DNA from: Galeruca laticollis
Lineage: Eukaryota; Arthropoda; Insecta; Coleoptera; Chrysomelidae
Direction of reading: 5' to 3'
NCBI GenBank assembly: GCA_963921935.1
Contig: OY998175.1
Coordinates: forward strand, 291,036,246 to 291,100,245
DNA length: 64,000 nucleotides
The position numbers and the translations under genes are program-made. The notes below the pieces were generated by a model. It was given only the letters and a program-made list of their open reading frames with translations. It was not told the DNA's origin and searched no databases. This document shows, piece by piece, positions 23,594 through 38,744 of the stretch. How positions within the stretch are numbered: position 1 is the first letter of the stretch; the number at the start of each line of letters is the position of its first letter.

Positions 23594-26500
23594 ATGAATA
23601 CTTCCATTATTTTGGTCTGTACTATTTTTTATATGAAGGCATGTTTTCTTTTAACTAACTTAAACGCTCTCCTAATATTTGAAACATTTATCTTATCGAA
23701 AAATGGACAACACCAGTCGATTCGTCGTATCAAAGGACCCTTATTCTTATAATTTCAGTATTTTTTGAGAGGAAAAATATTTTTCGTCAAATATGTAGCT
23801 GGACTATATAGTAAGGAAAATAATGCATTTTTCGCAATTCTTCAAAAATATATTTTTGGCCTATCATCCCCTCGAAACATGTTCGATTAGATGAAAATTC
23901 ATCTGAAATCGATAAGTGACTTTGTTAATGCCCTAATTCTATCAATTTTTGAATAACTATGGATATTTGATTATACCCTCTTCATTCGATACTCCACGTT
24001 TGACGCACTCTACTTCCGAATCGCATCATTGTAGAGCACTCCCGTTTTTTTGTATCATAGATGGGACCTTTGACGATACTTTCTCAGAAAATTGAATGAA
24101 TACTTCCATTATTTTGGTCTGTACTATTTTTTATATGAAGGCATGTTTTCTTTTAACTTAAATGCTCTCCTAATATTTGAAACATTTATTTTATCAAAAA
24201 ATGGACAACACCAGTCGATTTGTCGTATCAAAGAACCCTTATTCTTATAATTTCAGTATTTTTTGAGAGGAAAAATATTTTTCGTCAAATATTGCATTTT
24301 TCGCAATTCTCCAAAAATATATTTTTGGCCTATCATCCCCTTGAAACATGTTCGATTAGATGAAAATTCATCTAAAATCGATGGCTGACTTTGTTAATGC
24401 CCTAATTCTATCAATTTTTGAATAACTATGGATATTTGATTTTACCCTCTTCATTCGATACTCCACGTTTGACGCACTCTACTCCCGAATCGCATCATTG
24501 TAGAGCACTCCCGATTTTTTGTATCATAGATGGGACCTTTGACGATACTTTCTCAGAAAATTTAAGTGAATACTTCCATTATTTTGGTCTGTACTATTTT
24601 TTATATGAAGGCATGTTTTCTTTTAACATAAATGCTCTCCTTATATTTGAAACATTTATCTTATCGAAAAATGGACAACACCAGTCGATTTGTCGTATCA
24701 AAGAACCCTTATTCTTATAATTTCAGTATTTTTTGAGAAGAAAAATATTTTTCGTCAAATATGTAGCTGGACTATAGTAAGGAAAATATTGCATTTTTCG
24801 CAATTCTCCAAAAATATATTTTTGGCCTATCATCCCCTCGAAACATGTTCTATTAGATGAAAATTCATCTAAAATCGATGGGTGACTTTGTTAATGCCCT
24901 AATTCTATCAATTTTTGAATAACTATGGATATTTGATTTTACCCTCTTCATTCGATACTCCACGTTTGACGCACTCTACTTCCGAATCGCATCATTGTAG
25001 AGCACTCCCGATTTTTTGTATCATAGATGGGACCTTTGACGATACTTTCTAAGAAAATTGAATGAATATTTCCATTATTTTGGTCTGTACTATTTTTAAT
25101 ATGAAGGCATGTTTTCTTCTAACTTAAATGCTCTCCTAGTATTTGAAACATTTATCTTATCGAAAAATGGAGAACACCAGTCGATTTGTCGTATCAAAGA
25201 ACCCTTATTCTTATAATTTCAGTATTTTTTGAGAGGAAAAATATATTTCGTCAAATATGTAGCTGGACTATAATAGTAAGGAAAATATTGCATTTTTCGC
25301 AATTCTCCAAAAATATATTTTGGGCCTATCATCCCCTCGAAACATGTTCGATTAGATTAAAATTCATCTAAAATCGATGGGTGACTTTGTTGATGCCCTA
25401 ATTCTATCAATTTTTGAATAACTATGGATATTTGATTTTACCCTCTTCATTCGATACTCCACGTTTGACGCACTCTACTTCCGAATCGCATCATTGTAGA
25501 GCACTCCCGATTTTTTGTATCATAGACGGGACCCTTGACGATACTTTCTCAGGAAATTGAATGAATACTTCCATTATTTTGGTCTGTACTATTTTTTATA
25601 TGAAGGCATGTTTTCTTTTAACTAACTTAAACGCTCTCCTAATATTTGAAACATTTATCTTATCGAAAAATGGACAACACCAGTCGATTTGTCGTATCAA
25701 AGGAACCTTATTCTTATAATTTCAGTATTTTTTGAGAGGAAAAATATATTTCGTTAAATATGTAGCTGGACTAGTAAGGAAAATATTGCATTTTTCGCAA
25801 TTCTCCAAAAATATATTTTTGGCCTATCATCCCCTCGAAACATGTTCTATAAGATGAAAATTCATCTAAAATCGATGGGTGACTTTGTTAATGCCCTAAT
25901 TCTATCAATTTTTGAATAACTATGGATATTTGATTTTAACCTCTTCATTCGATACTCCACGTTTGACGCACTCTACTTCCGAATCGCATCATTGTAGAGC
26001 ACTCCCGATTTTTTGTATCATAGATGGGACCTTTGACGATACTTTCTCAGAAAATTGAATGGATACTTCCATTATTTTGGTCTGTACTATTTCTTATATG
26101 AAGGCATGTTTTCTTTTAACATAAATGCTCTCCTAATATTTGAAACATTTATCTTATCGAAAAATAGACAACACCAGTCGATTTGTCGTATCATAGAACC
26201 CTTATTCTTATAATTTCAGTATTTTTTGAGAAGAAAAATATTTTTCGTTAAATATGTAGCTGGACTAGTAAGGAAAATATTGCATTTTTCGCAATTCTCC
26301 AAAAATATATTTTTGGCCTTTCATCCCCTCGAAACATGTTCTATTAGATGAAAATTCATCTAAAATCGATGGGTGACTTTGTTAATGCCCTAATTCTATC
26401 AATTTTTGAATAACTATGGATATTTGATTTTACCCTCTTCATTCGATACTCCACGTTTGACGCACTCTACTTCCGAATCGCATCATTGTAGAGCACTCCC

Positions 26501-27544
26501 GATTTTTTGTATCATAGATGGGACCTTTGACGATACTTTCTCAGAAAATTGAATGAATACTTCCATTATTTTGGTCTGTACTATTTCTTATATGAAGGCA
26601 TGTTTTCTTTTAACATAAATGCTCTCCTAATATTTGAAACATTTATCTTATCGAAAAATGGACAACACCAGTCGATTTGTCGTATCATAGAACCCTTATT
26701 CTCATAATTTCAGTATTTTTTGAGAAGAAAAATATTTTTCGTTAAATATGTAGCTGGACTAGTAAGGAAAATATTGCATTTTTCGCAATTCTCCAAAAAT
26801 ATATTTTTGGCCTATCATCCCCTCGAAACATGTTCTATTAGATGAAAATTCATCTGAAGTCGATGGGTGACTTTGTTAATGCCCTAATTCTATCAATTTT
26901 TGAATAACTATGGATATTTGATTTTACCCTCTCCATTCGATACTCCACGTTTGACGCACTCTACTTCCGAATCGCATCATTGTAGAGCACTCCCGATTTT
27001 TTGTATCATAGACGGGACCTTTGACGATACTTTCTCAGGAAATTGAATGAATACTTCCATTATTTTGGTCTGTACTATTTTTTATATGAAGGCATGTTTT
27101 CTTTTAACTAACTTAAACGCTCTCCTAATATTTGAAACATTTATCTTATCAAAAAATAGACAACACCAGTCGATTTGTCGTATCAAAGAACCCTTATTCT
27201 TATAATTTCATTATTTTTTGAGAGGAAAAATATTTTTCGTTAAATATGTAGCTGGACTAGTAAGGAAAATATTGCATTTTTCGCAATTCTCCAAAAATAT
27301 GTTTTTGGCCTAACATCCCCTCGAAACATGTTCGATTAGATGAAAATTCATCTAAAATCGATGGGTGACTTTGTTTATGCCCTAATTCTAACAATTTTTG
27401 AATAACTATGGATATTTGATTTTACCCTCTCCATTCGATACTCCACGTTTGACGCACTCTACTTCCGAATCGCATCATTGTAGAGCACTCCCGATTTTTT
27501 GTATCATAGATGGGACCTTTGACGATACTTTCTCAGAAAATTTA
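23594..27544 (+). repeat. 3951-bp eight-unit higher-order repeat, copy A
   Basis: Unit starts 23951, 24420, 24917, 25416, 25914, 26408, 26902 and 27400. Adding 3951 gives 27902, 28371, 28868, 29367, 29865, 30359, 30853 and 31351, the exact starts of copy B. Spacings 502, 469, 497, 499, 498, 494, 494, 498 repeat in order. I saw no difference between A and B at any point compared. The left breakpoint lies within 23594-23655, the middle one within 27545-27607. Confidence 0.93.
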
Positions 27545-30500
27545 ATGAATACTTCCATTATTTTGGTCTGTACTATTTTTTATATGAAGGCATGTTTTCT
27601 TTTAACTAACTTAAACGCTCTCCTAATATTTGAAACATTTATCTTATCGAAAAATGGACAACACCAGTCGATTCGTCGTATCAAAGGACCCTTATTCTTA
27701 TAATTTCAGTATTTTTTGAGAGGAAAAATATTTTTCGTCAAATATGTAGCTGGACTATATAGTAAGGAAAATAATGCATTTTTCGCAATTCTTCAAAAAT
27801 ATATTTTTGGCCTATCATCCCCTCGAAACATGTTCGATTAGATGAAAATTCATCTGAAATCGATAAGTGACTTTGTTAATGCCCTAATTCTATCAATTTT
27901 TGAATAACTATGGATATTTGATTATACCCTCTTCATTCGATACTCCACGTTTGACGCACTCTACTTCCGAATCGCATCATTGTAGAGCACTCCCGTTTTT
28001 TTGTATCATAGATGGGACCTTTGACGATACTTTCTCAGAAAATTGAATGAATACTTCCATTATTTTGGTCTGTACTATTTTTTATATGAAGGCATGTTTT
28101 CTTTTAACTTAAATGCTCTCCTAATATTTGAAACATTTATTTTATCAAAAAATGGACAACACCAGTCGATTTGTCGTATCAAAGAACCCTTATTCTTATA
28201 ATTTCAGTATTTTTTGAGAGGAAAAATATTTTTCGTCAAATATTGCATTTTTCGCAATTCTCCAAAAATATATTTTTGGCCTATCATCCCCTTGAAACAT
28301 GTTCGATTAGATGAAAATTCATCTAAAATCGATGGCTGACTTTGTTAATGCCCTAATTCTATCAATTTTTGAATAACTATGGATATTTGATTTTACCCTC
28401 TTCATTCGATACTCCACGTTTGACGCACTCTACTCCCGAATCGCATCATTGTAGAGCACTCCCGATTTTTTGTATCATAGATGGGACCTTTGACGATACT
28501 TTCTCAGAAAATTTAAGTGAATACTTCCATTATTTTGGTCTGTACTATTTTTTATATGAAGGCATGTTTTCTTTTAACATAAATGCTCTCCTTATATTTG
28601 AAACATTTATCTTATCGAAAAATGGACAACACCAGTCGATTTGTCGTATCAAAGAACCCTTATTCTTATAATTTCAGTATTTTTTGAGAAGAAAAATATT
28701 TTTCGTCAAATATGTAGCTGGACTATAGTAAGGAAAATATTGCATTTTTCGCAATTCTCCAAAAATATATTTTTGGCCTATCATCCCCTCGAAACATGTT
28801 CTATTAGATGAAAATTCATCTAAAATCGATGGGTGACTTTGTTAATGCCCTAATTCTATCAATTTTTGAATAACTATGGATATTTGATTTTACCCTCTTC
28901 ATTCGATACTCCACGTTTGACGCACTCTACTTCCGAATCGCATCATTGTAGAGCACTCCCGATTTTTTGTATCATAGATGGGACCTTTGACGATACTTTC
29001 TAAGAAAATTGAATGAATATTTCCATTATTTTGGTCTGTACTATTTTTAATATGAAGGCATGTTTTCTTCTAACTTAAATGCTCTCCTAGTATTTGAAAC
29101 ATTTATCTTATCGAAAAATGGAGAACACCAGTCGATTTGTCGTATCAAAGAACCCTTATTCTTATAATTTCAGTATTTTTTGAGAGGAAAAATATATTTC
29201 GTCAAATATGTAGCTGGACTATAATAGTAAGGAAAATATTGCATTTTTCGCAATTCTCCAAAAATATATTTTGGGCCTATCATCCCCTCGAAACATGTTC
29301 GATTAGATTAAAATTCATCTAAAATCGATGGGTGACTTTGTTGATGCCCTAATTCTATCAATTTTTGAATAACTATGGATATTTGATTTTACCCTCTTCA
29401 TTCGATACTCCACGTTTGACGCACTCTACTTCCGAATCGCATCATTGTAGAGCACTCCCGATTTTTTGTATCATAGACGGGACCCTTGACGATACTTTCT
29501 CAGGAAATTGAATGAATACTTCCATTATTTTGGTCTGTACTATTTTTTATATGAAGGCATGTTTTCTTTTAACTAACTTAAACGCTCTCCTAATATTTGA
29601 AACATTTATCTTATCGAAAAATGGACAACACCAGTCGATTTGTCGTATCAAAGGAACCTTATTCTTATAATTTCAGTATTTTTTGAGAGGAAAAATATAT
29701 TTCGTTAAATATGTAGCTGGACTAGTAAGGAAAATATTGCATTTTTCGCAATTCTCCAAAAATATATTTTTGGCCTATCATCCCCTCGAAACATGTTCTA
29801 TAAGATGAAAATTCATCTAAAATCGATGGGTGACTTTGTTAATGCCCTAATTCTATCAATTTTTGAATAACTATGGATATTTGATTTTAACCTCTTCATT
29901 CGATACTCCACGTTTGACGCACTCTACTTCCGAATCGCATCATTGTAGAGCACTCCCGATTTTTTGTATCATAGATGGGACCTTTGACGATACTTTCTCA
30001 GAAAATTGAATGGATACTTCCATTATTTTGGTCTGTACTATTTCTTATATGAAGGCATGTTTTCTTTTAACATAAATGCTCTCCTAATATTTGAAACATT
30101 TATCTTATCGAAAAATAGACAACACCAGTCGATTTGTCGTATCATAGAACCCTTATTCTTATAATTTCAGTATTTTTTGAGAAGAAAAATATTTTTCGTT
30201 AAATATGTAGCTGGACTAGTAAGGAAAATATTGCATTTTTCGCAATTCTCCAAAAATATATTTTTGGCCTTTCATCCCCTCGAAACATGTTCTATTAGAT
30301 GAAAATTCATCTAAAATCGATGGGTGACTTTGTTAATGCCCTAATTCTATCAATTTTTGAATAACTATGGATATTTGATTTTACCCTCTTCATTCGATAC
30401 TCCACGTTTGACGCACTCTACTTCCGAATCGCATCATTGTAGAGCACTCCCGATTTTTTGTATCATAGATGGGACCTTTGACGATACTTTCTCAGAAAAT

Positions 30501-31495
30501 TGAATGAATACTTCCATTATTTTGGTCTGTACTATTTCTTATATGAAGGCATGTTTTCTTTTAACATAAATGCTCTCCTAATATTTGAAACATTTATCTT
30601 ATCGAAAAATGGACAACACCAGTCGATTTGTCGTATCATAGAACCCTTATTCTCATAATTTCAGTATTTTTTGAGAAGAAAAATATTTTTCGTTAAATAT
30701 GTAGCTGGACTAGTAAGGAAAATATTGCATTTTTCGCAATTCTCCAAAAATATATTTTTGGCCTATCATCCCCTCGAAACATGTTCTATTAGATGAAAAT
30801 TCATCTGAAGTCGATGGGTGACTTTGTTAATGCCCTAATTCTATCAATTTTTGAATAACTATGGATATTTGATTTTACCCTCTCCATTCGATACTCCACG
30901 TTTGACGCACTCTACTTCCGAATCGCATCATTGTAGAGCACTCCCGATTTTTTGTATCATAGACGGGACCTTTGACGATACTTTCTCAGGAAATTGAATG
31001 AATACTTCCATTATTTTGGTCTGTACTATTTTTTATATGAAGGCATGTTTTCTTTTAACTAACTTAAACGCTCTCCTAATATTTGAAACATTTATCTTAT
31101 CAAAAAATAGACAACACCAGTCGATTTGTCGTATCAAAGAACCCTTATTCTTATAATTTCATTATTTTTTGAGAGGAAAAATATTTTTCGTTAAATATGT
31201 AGCTGGACTAGTAAGGAAAATATTGCATTTTTCGCAATTCTCCAAAAATATGTTTTTGGCCTAACATCCCCTCGAAACATGTTCGATTAGATGAAAATTC
31301 ATCTAAAATCGATGGGTGACTTTGTTTATGCCCTAATTCTAACAATTTTTGAATAACTATGGATATTTGATTTTACCCTCTCCATTCGATACTCCACGTT
31401 TGACGCACTCTACTTCCGAATCGCATCATTGTAGAGCACTCCCGATTTTTTGTATCATAGATGGGACCTTTGACGATACTTTCTCAGAAAATTTA
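27545..31495 (+). repeat. 3951-bp eight-unit higher-order repeat, copy B
   Basis: Matches copy A base for base where checked. A and B share changes absent from the older partner at 15.6-19.3 kb: TCTAAGAAAATTGAATGAATATT (near 25050/29000), AAAGGAACCTTATT, TTTTAACCTC, TTCTCATAATTTCAG and CATCTGAAGTCG. The A/B duplication is therefore younger than the 7.33-kb one. The right breakpoint lies within 31496-31558, after which sequence follows 19310 onward (TAACTTGAATGC). Confidence 0.93.
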
Positions 31496-34400
31496 ATGAA
31501 TACTTCCATTATTTTGGTCTGTACTATTTTTTATATGAAGGCATGTTTTCTTTTAACTTGAATGCTCTCCTAATATTTGAAACATTTATCTTATCGAAAA
31601 ATGGACAACACCAGCCGATTTGTCGTATCAAGAAACCCTTATTCTTATAATTTCAGTATTTTTTTAGAGGAAAAATATTTTTCGTCAAATATGTAGCTGG
31701 ACTATAGTAAGGAAAATATAGCATTTTTCGCAATTCTCCAAAAATATATTTTTGGCCTATCATCGCCTCGAAACATGTTCGATTAGATGAAAATTCATCT
31801 AAAATCGATGGGTGACTTTGTTAATGCCCTAATTCTATCAATTTTTGAATAACTATGGATATTTGATTTTACCCTCTTCATTCGATACTCCACGTTTGAC
31901 GCACTCTACTTCCGAATCGCATAATTGTAGAGCACTCCCGATTTTTTGTATCATAGACGGGACCTTTAACGATACTTTCTCAGAAAATTGAATGAATACT
32001 TCCATTATTTTGGTCTGTACTATTTTTTATATGAAGGCATTTTTTCTTTTAACATAAATGCTCTCCTAATATTTGAAACAATTATCTTATCGACAAATGG
32101 ACAACACCAGTCGATTTGTCGTATCAAAGAACCCTTATTCTTATAATTTCAGTATTTTTTGAGAAGAAAAATATTTTTCGTCAAATACGTAGCTGGACTA
32201 TAGTAAGGAAAATATTGCATTTTTCGCAATTCTCCAAAAATATATTTTTGGCCTATCATCCCCTCGAAACATGTTCTATTAGATGAAAATTCATCTAAAA
32301 TCGATGGGTGACTTTGTTAATGCCCTAATTCTATCAATTTTTGAATAACTATGGATATTTGATTTTACCCTCTCCATTCGATACTCCACGTTTGACGCAC
32401 TCTACTTCCGAATCGCATCATTGTAAAGCACTCCCGATTTTTTGTATCATAGATGGGACCTTTGACGATACTTTCTCAGAAAATTTAATGAATACTTCCA
32501 TTATTTTGGTCTGTACTATTTTTTATATGAAGGCATGTTTTCTTTTAACTTGAATGCTCTCCTAATATTTGAAACATTCATCTTATCGAAAAATGGACAA
32601 CACCAGCCGATTTGTCGTATCAAGAAACCCTTATTCTTATAATTTCAGTATTTTTTTAGAGGAAAAATATTTTTCGTCAAATATGTAGCTGGACTATAGT
32701 AAGGAAAATATTGCATTTTTCGCAATACTCCAAAAATATATTTTTGGCCTATCATCCCCTCGAAACATGTTCGATTAGATGGAAATTCATCTAAAATCGA
32801 TGGGTGACTTTGTTAATGCCCTAATTCTATCAATTTTTGAATAACTATGGATATTTGATTTTACCCTCTCCATTCGATACTCCACGTTTGACGCACTCTA
32901 CTTCCGAATCGCATCATTGTAAAGCACTCCCGATTTTTTGTATCATAGATGGGACCTTTGACGATACTTTCTCAGAAAATTTAATGAATACTTCCATTAT
33001 TTTGGTCTGTACTATTTCTTATATGAAGGCATGTTTTCTTTTAACATAAATGCTCTCCTAATATTTGAAACATTTATCTTATCGAAAAATGGACAACACC
33101 AGTCGATTTGTCGTATCATAGAACCCTTATTCTTATAATTTCAGTATTTTTTGAGAAAAAAAATATTTTTCGTTAAATATGTAGCTGGACTAGTAAGGAA
33201 AATATTGCATTTTTCGCAATTCTCCAAAAATATATTTTTGGCCTATCATCCCCTCGAAACATGTTCTATTAGATGAAAATTCATCTAAAATCGATGGGTG
33301 ACTTTGTTAATGCCCTAATTCTATCAATTTTTGAATAACTATGGATATTTGATTTTACCCTCTTCATTCGATACTCCACGTTTGACGCACTCTACTTCCG
33401 AATCGCATCATTGTAGAGCACTCCCTATTTTTTGTATCATAGACGGGACCTTTGACGATACTTTCTCAGGAAATTGAATGAATACTTCCATTATTTTGGT
33501 CTGTACTATTTTTTATATGAAGGCATGTTTTCTTTTAACTAACTTAAACGCTCTCCTAATATTTGAAACATTTATCTTATCGAAAAATGGACAACACCAG
33601 TCGATTTGTCGTATCAAAGAACCCTTATTCTTATAATTTCAGTATTTTTTGAGAGGAAAAATATTTTTCGTTAAATATGTAGCTGGACTAGTAAGGAAAA
33701 TATTGCATTTTTCGCAATTCTCCAAAAATATATTTTTGGCCTAACATCCCCTCGAAACATGTCCGATTAGATGAAAATTCATCTAAAATCGATGGGTGAC
33801 TTTGTTTATGCCCTAATTCTAACAATTTTTGAATAACTATGGATATTTGATTTTACCCTCTCCATTCGATACTCCACGTTTGACGCACTCTACTTCCGAA
33901 TCGCATCATTGTAGAGCACTCCCGATTTTTTGTATCATAGATGGGACCTTTGACGATACTTTCTCAGAAAATTTAATGAATACTTCCATTATTTTGGTCT
34001 GTACTATTTTTTATATGAAGGCATGTTTTCTTTTAACTTGAATGCTCTCCTAATATTTGAAACATTTATCTTATCGAAAAATGGACAACACCAGCCGATT
34101 TGTCGTATCAAGAAACCCTTATTCTTATAATTTCAGTATTTTTTTAGAGGAAAAATATTTTTCGTCAAATATGTAGCTGGACTAGTAAGGAAAATATTGC
34201 ATTTTTCGCAATTCTCCAAAAATATATTTTTGGCCTATCATCCCCTCGAAACATGTTCGATTAGATGAAAATTCATCTAAAATCGATGGGTGACTTTGTT
34301 AATGCCCTAATTCTATCAATTTTTGAATAACTATGGATATTTGATTTTACCCTCTTCATTCGATACTCCACGTTTGACGCACTCTACTTCCGAATCGCAT

Positions 34401-36822
34401 AATTGTAGAGCACTCCCGATTTTTTGTCTCATAGATGGGACCTTTAACGATACTTTCTCAGAAAATTGAATGAATACTTCCATTATTTTGGTCTGTACTA
34501 TTTTTTATATGAAGGCATTTTTTCTTTTAACATAAATGCTCTCCTAATATTTGAAACATTTATCTTATCGAAAAATGGACAACACCAGTCGATTTGTCGT
34601 ATCAAAGGACCCTTATTCTTATAATTTCAGTATTTTTTGAGAGGAAAAATATTTTTCGTCAAATATGTAGCTGGACTATAGTAAGGAAAATAATACATTT
34701 TTCGCAATTCTCCAAAGATATATTTTTGGCCTATCATCCCCTCGAAACATATTCGATTAGATCAAAATTCATCTGAAATCGATGGGTGACTTTGTTAATG
34801 CCCTAATTCTATCAATTTTTGAATAACTATGGATATTTGATTTTACCCTCTTCATTCGATACTCCACGTTTGACGCACTCTACTTCCGAATCGCATCATT
34901 GTAGAGCACTCCCGATTTTCTGTATCATAGATGGGACCTTATATGATACTTTCTCAGAAAATTGAATGAATACTTCCATTATTTTGGTCCGTACTATTTT
35001 TTATATGGAGGCATGTTTTCTTTTAACTTAAATGCTCTCCTAATATTTGAAACATTTATCTTATCGAAAAATGGACAACACCAGTCGATTTGTCGTATCA
35101 AAGAACCCTTATTCTTATAATTTCAGTATTTTTTGAGAGAAAAAATATTTTTCGTCAAATATGTAGCTGGACTATATAAGGAAAATATTGCATTTTTCGC
35201 AATTCTCCAAAAATATATTTTTGGCCTATCATCCCCTCGAAACATGTTTGATTAGATGAAAATTCATCTAAAATCGATGGGTGACTTTGTTAATGCCCTA
35301 ATTCTATCAATTTTTGAATAACTATGGATGTTTGATTTTACCCTCTTCATTCGATACTCCACGTTTGACGCACTCTACTTCCGAATCGCATCATTGTAGA
35401 GCACTCCCGATTCTTTGTATCATAGACGGGACCTTTTACGATACTTTCTCAGGAAATTGAATGAATACTTCCATTATTTTGGTCTGTACTATTTTTTATA
35501 TGAAGGCATGTTTTCTTTTAACTAACTTAAACGCTCTCCTAATATTTGAAACATTTATCTTATCGAAAAATGGACAACACCAGTCGATTTGACATATCAA
35601 AGGACCCTTATTCTTATAATTTCAGTATTTTTTGAGAGGAAAAATATTTTTCGTCAAATATGTAGCTGGACTATACCTATAGTAAGGAAAATATTGCATT
35701 TTTCGCAATTCTCCAAAAATATATTTTTGGCCCATCATCCCCTCGAAACATGTTCGATTAGATGAAAGTTCATCTAAAATCGATGGGTGACTTTGTTAAT
35801 GCCCTAATTATATCAATTTTTAAATAACTATGGATATTTGATTTTACCCTCTTCATTCGATACTCCACGTTTGACGCACTCTACTTCCGAATCGCATCAT
35901 TGTAGAGCACTCCCGATTTTTTGTATCATAGACGGGAACTTTGACGATACTTTCTCAGGAATTTGAATGAATACTTCCATTATTTTGGTCTGTACTATTT
36001 TTTATATGAAGGCATGTTTTCTTTTAACTAACTTAAACGCTCTCCTAATATTTGAAACATTTATCTTATCGAAAAATGGACAACACCAGTCGATTTGTCG
36101 AATCAAAGGACCCTTATTCTTATAATTTCAGTATTTTTTGAGAGGAAAAATATTTTTAGTCAAATATGTAGCTGGACTATATATAGTAAGGAAAATAATG
36201 CATTTTTCGCAATTCTCCAAAAATATATTTTTGGCCTATCATCCCCTCAAAACATGTTCGATTAGATGAAAATTCATCTGAAATCGATAAGTGACTTTGT
36301 TAATGCCCTAATTCTATCAATTTTTGAATAACTATGGATATTTGATTTTACCCTCTTCATTCGATACTCCACGTTTGACGCACTCTACTTCCGAATCGCA
36401 TCATTGTAGAGCACTCTGGTTTTTTTGTATCATAGATGGGAGCTTTGACGATACTTTCTCAGAAAATTTAAGTGAATACTTCCATTATTTTGGTCTGTAC
36501 TATTTTTTATATGAAGGCATGTTTTCTTTTAACATAAATGCTCTCCTAATATTTGAAACATTTATCTTATCGAAAAATGGACAACACCAGTCGATTTGTC
36601 GTATCAAAGAACCCTTATTCTTATAATTTCAGTATTTTTTGAGAAGAAAAATATTTTTCGTCAAATATGTAGCTGGACTATAGTATGGAAAATATTGCAT
36701 TTTTCGCAATTCTCCAAAAATATATTTTTGGCCTATCATCCCCTCGAAACATGTTCTATTAGATGAAAATTCATCTAAAATCGATGGGTGACTTTGTTAA
36801 TGCCCTAATTCTATCAATTTTT
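31496..36822 (+). repeat. Mixed satellite units
   Basis: Unit starts 31847, 32343, 32839, 33333, 33831, 34325, 34821, 35316, 35822 and 36326. Units 32343 and 32839 are adjacent near-copies sharing the rare CATTGTAAAGCAC (also at 20172). Units 33831 and 34325 are near-copies of 31351 and 31847 (offset about 2480), sharing AACAATTTTTGAATAAC before the start and CATAATTGTAG with GGCATTTTTTC after it. Units 35316 and 35822 are long (506 and 504 bp) through variable-tract insertions. No gene is present. Confidence 0.9.
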
Positions 36823-38744
36823 GAATAACTATGGATATTTGATTTTACCCTCTTCATTCGATACTCCACGTTTGACGCACTCTACTTCCGAATCGCATCA
36901 TTGTAGAGCACTTCCGATTTTTTGTATCATAGATGGGACCTTTGACGATACTTTCTCAGAAAATTGAATGAATACTTCCATTATTTTGGTCTGTACTATT
37001 TTTTATATGAAGGCATGTTTTCTTTTAACTTAAATGCTCTCCTAATATTTGAAACATTTATCTTATCGAAAAATGGACAACACCAGCCGATTTGTCGTAT
37101 CAAGAAACCCTTATTCTTATAATTTCAGTATTTTTTTAGAGGAAAAATATTTTTCGTCAAATATTGTAGCTGGACTATAGTAAGGAAAATATTGCATTTT
37201 TCGCAATTCTCCAAAAATATATTTTTGGCCTATCATCCCCTCGAAACATGTTCGATTAGATGAAAATTCATCTAAAATCGATGGGTGACTTTGTTAATGC
37301 CCTAATTCTATCAATTTTTGAATAACTATGGATATTTGATTTTACCCTCTTCATTCGATACTCCACGTTTGACGCACTCTACTTCCGAATCGCATAATTG
37401 TAGAGCACTCCCGATTTTTTTTATCATAGATGGGACCTTTAACGATACTTTCTCAGAACATTGAATGAATACTTCCATTATTCTGGTCTGTACTATTTTT
37501 TATATGAAGGCATGTTTTCTTTTAACTTAAATGCTCTCCTAATATTTGAAACATTTATCTTATCGAAAAATGGACAACACCAGTCGATTTGTCGTATCAA
37601 AGAACCCTTATTCTTATAATTTCAGTATTTTTTGAGAGGAAAAATATATTTCGTCAAATATGTAGCTGGACTATAGTAAGGAAAATAATGCATTTTTCGA
37701 AATTCTCCAAAAATATATTTTTGGCCTATCATCCCCTCGAAACATGTTCGATTAGATGAAAATTCATCTGAAATCGATGGGTGACTTTGTTAATGCCCTA
37801 ATTCTATCAATTTTTGAATAACTATGGATATTTGATTTTCCCCTCTTCATTCGATACTCCACGTTTGACGCACTCTACTTCCGAATCGCATCATTGTAGA
37901 GCACTCCCGATTTTTTGTATCATAGATGGGACCTTTGACGATACTTTCTCAGAAAATTGAATGAATACTTCCATTATTTTGGTCCGTACTATTTTTTATA
38001 TGAAGGCATGTTTTCTTTTAACTTAAATGCTCTCCTAATATTTGAAACATTTATTTTATCGAAAAATGGACAACACCAGTCGATTTGTCGTATCAAAGGA
38101 CCCTTATTCTTATAATTTCAGTATTTTTTGAGAGGAAAAATATTTTTCGTCAAATATGTAGCTGGACTATTATAGTAAGGAAAATAATGCATTTTTCGCA
38201 ATTCTCCAAAAATATATTTTTAGCCTATCATCCCCTCGAAACATGTTCGATTAGATGAAAATTCATCTGAAATCGATGGGTGACTTGGTTAATGCCCTAA
38301 TTCTATCAATTTTTGAATAACTATGGATATTTGATTTTACCCTCTTCATTCGATACTCCACGTTTGACGCACTCTACTTCCGAATCGCATCATTGTAGAG
38401 CACTCCCGATTTTTTGTATCATAGATGGGACCTTTGACGATACTTTCTCAGAAAATTGAATGAATACTTCCATTATTTTGGTCTGTACTATTTCTTATAT
38501 GAAGGCATGTTTTCTTTTAACATAAATGCTCTCCTAATATTTGAAACATTTATCTTATCGAAAAATGGACAACACCAGTCGATTTGTCGTATCATAGAAC
38601 CCTTATTCTTATAATTTCAGTATTTTTTGAGAAGAAAAATATTTTTCGTTAAATATGTAGCTGGACTAGTAAGGAAAATATTGCATTTTTCGCAATTCTC
38701 CAAAAATATATTTTTGGCCTATCATCCCCTCGAAACATGTTCTA

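Larger units (their letters stand above)
20540..32790 (+). repeat. ~7.33-kb tandemly duplicated block, copy 2, expanded
   Basis: Copy 2 of 13207-20540, grown to about 12.25 kb. Additions relative to copy 1: two extra units near 22.2-23.4 kb (those at 22451 and 22950, marked by CCTTATATGATAC and GGTCCGTAC) and a nested 3951-bp tandem duplication. The stretch at about 14.9-15.0 kb in copy 1 (AAAGAACCC, GAGAAGAAAAAT) differs from 22.2-22.3 kb here (AAAGGACCC, GAAAGGAAAG), while the latter matches 10286-10780, so one copy has exchanged sequence with another unit. Confidence 0.8.
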
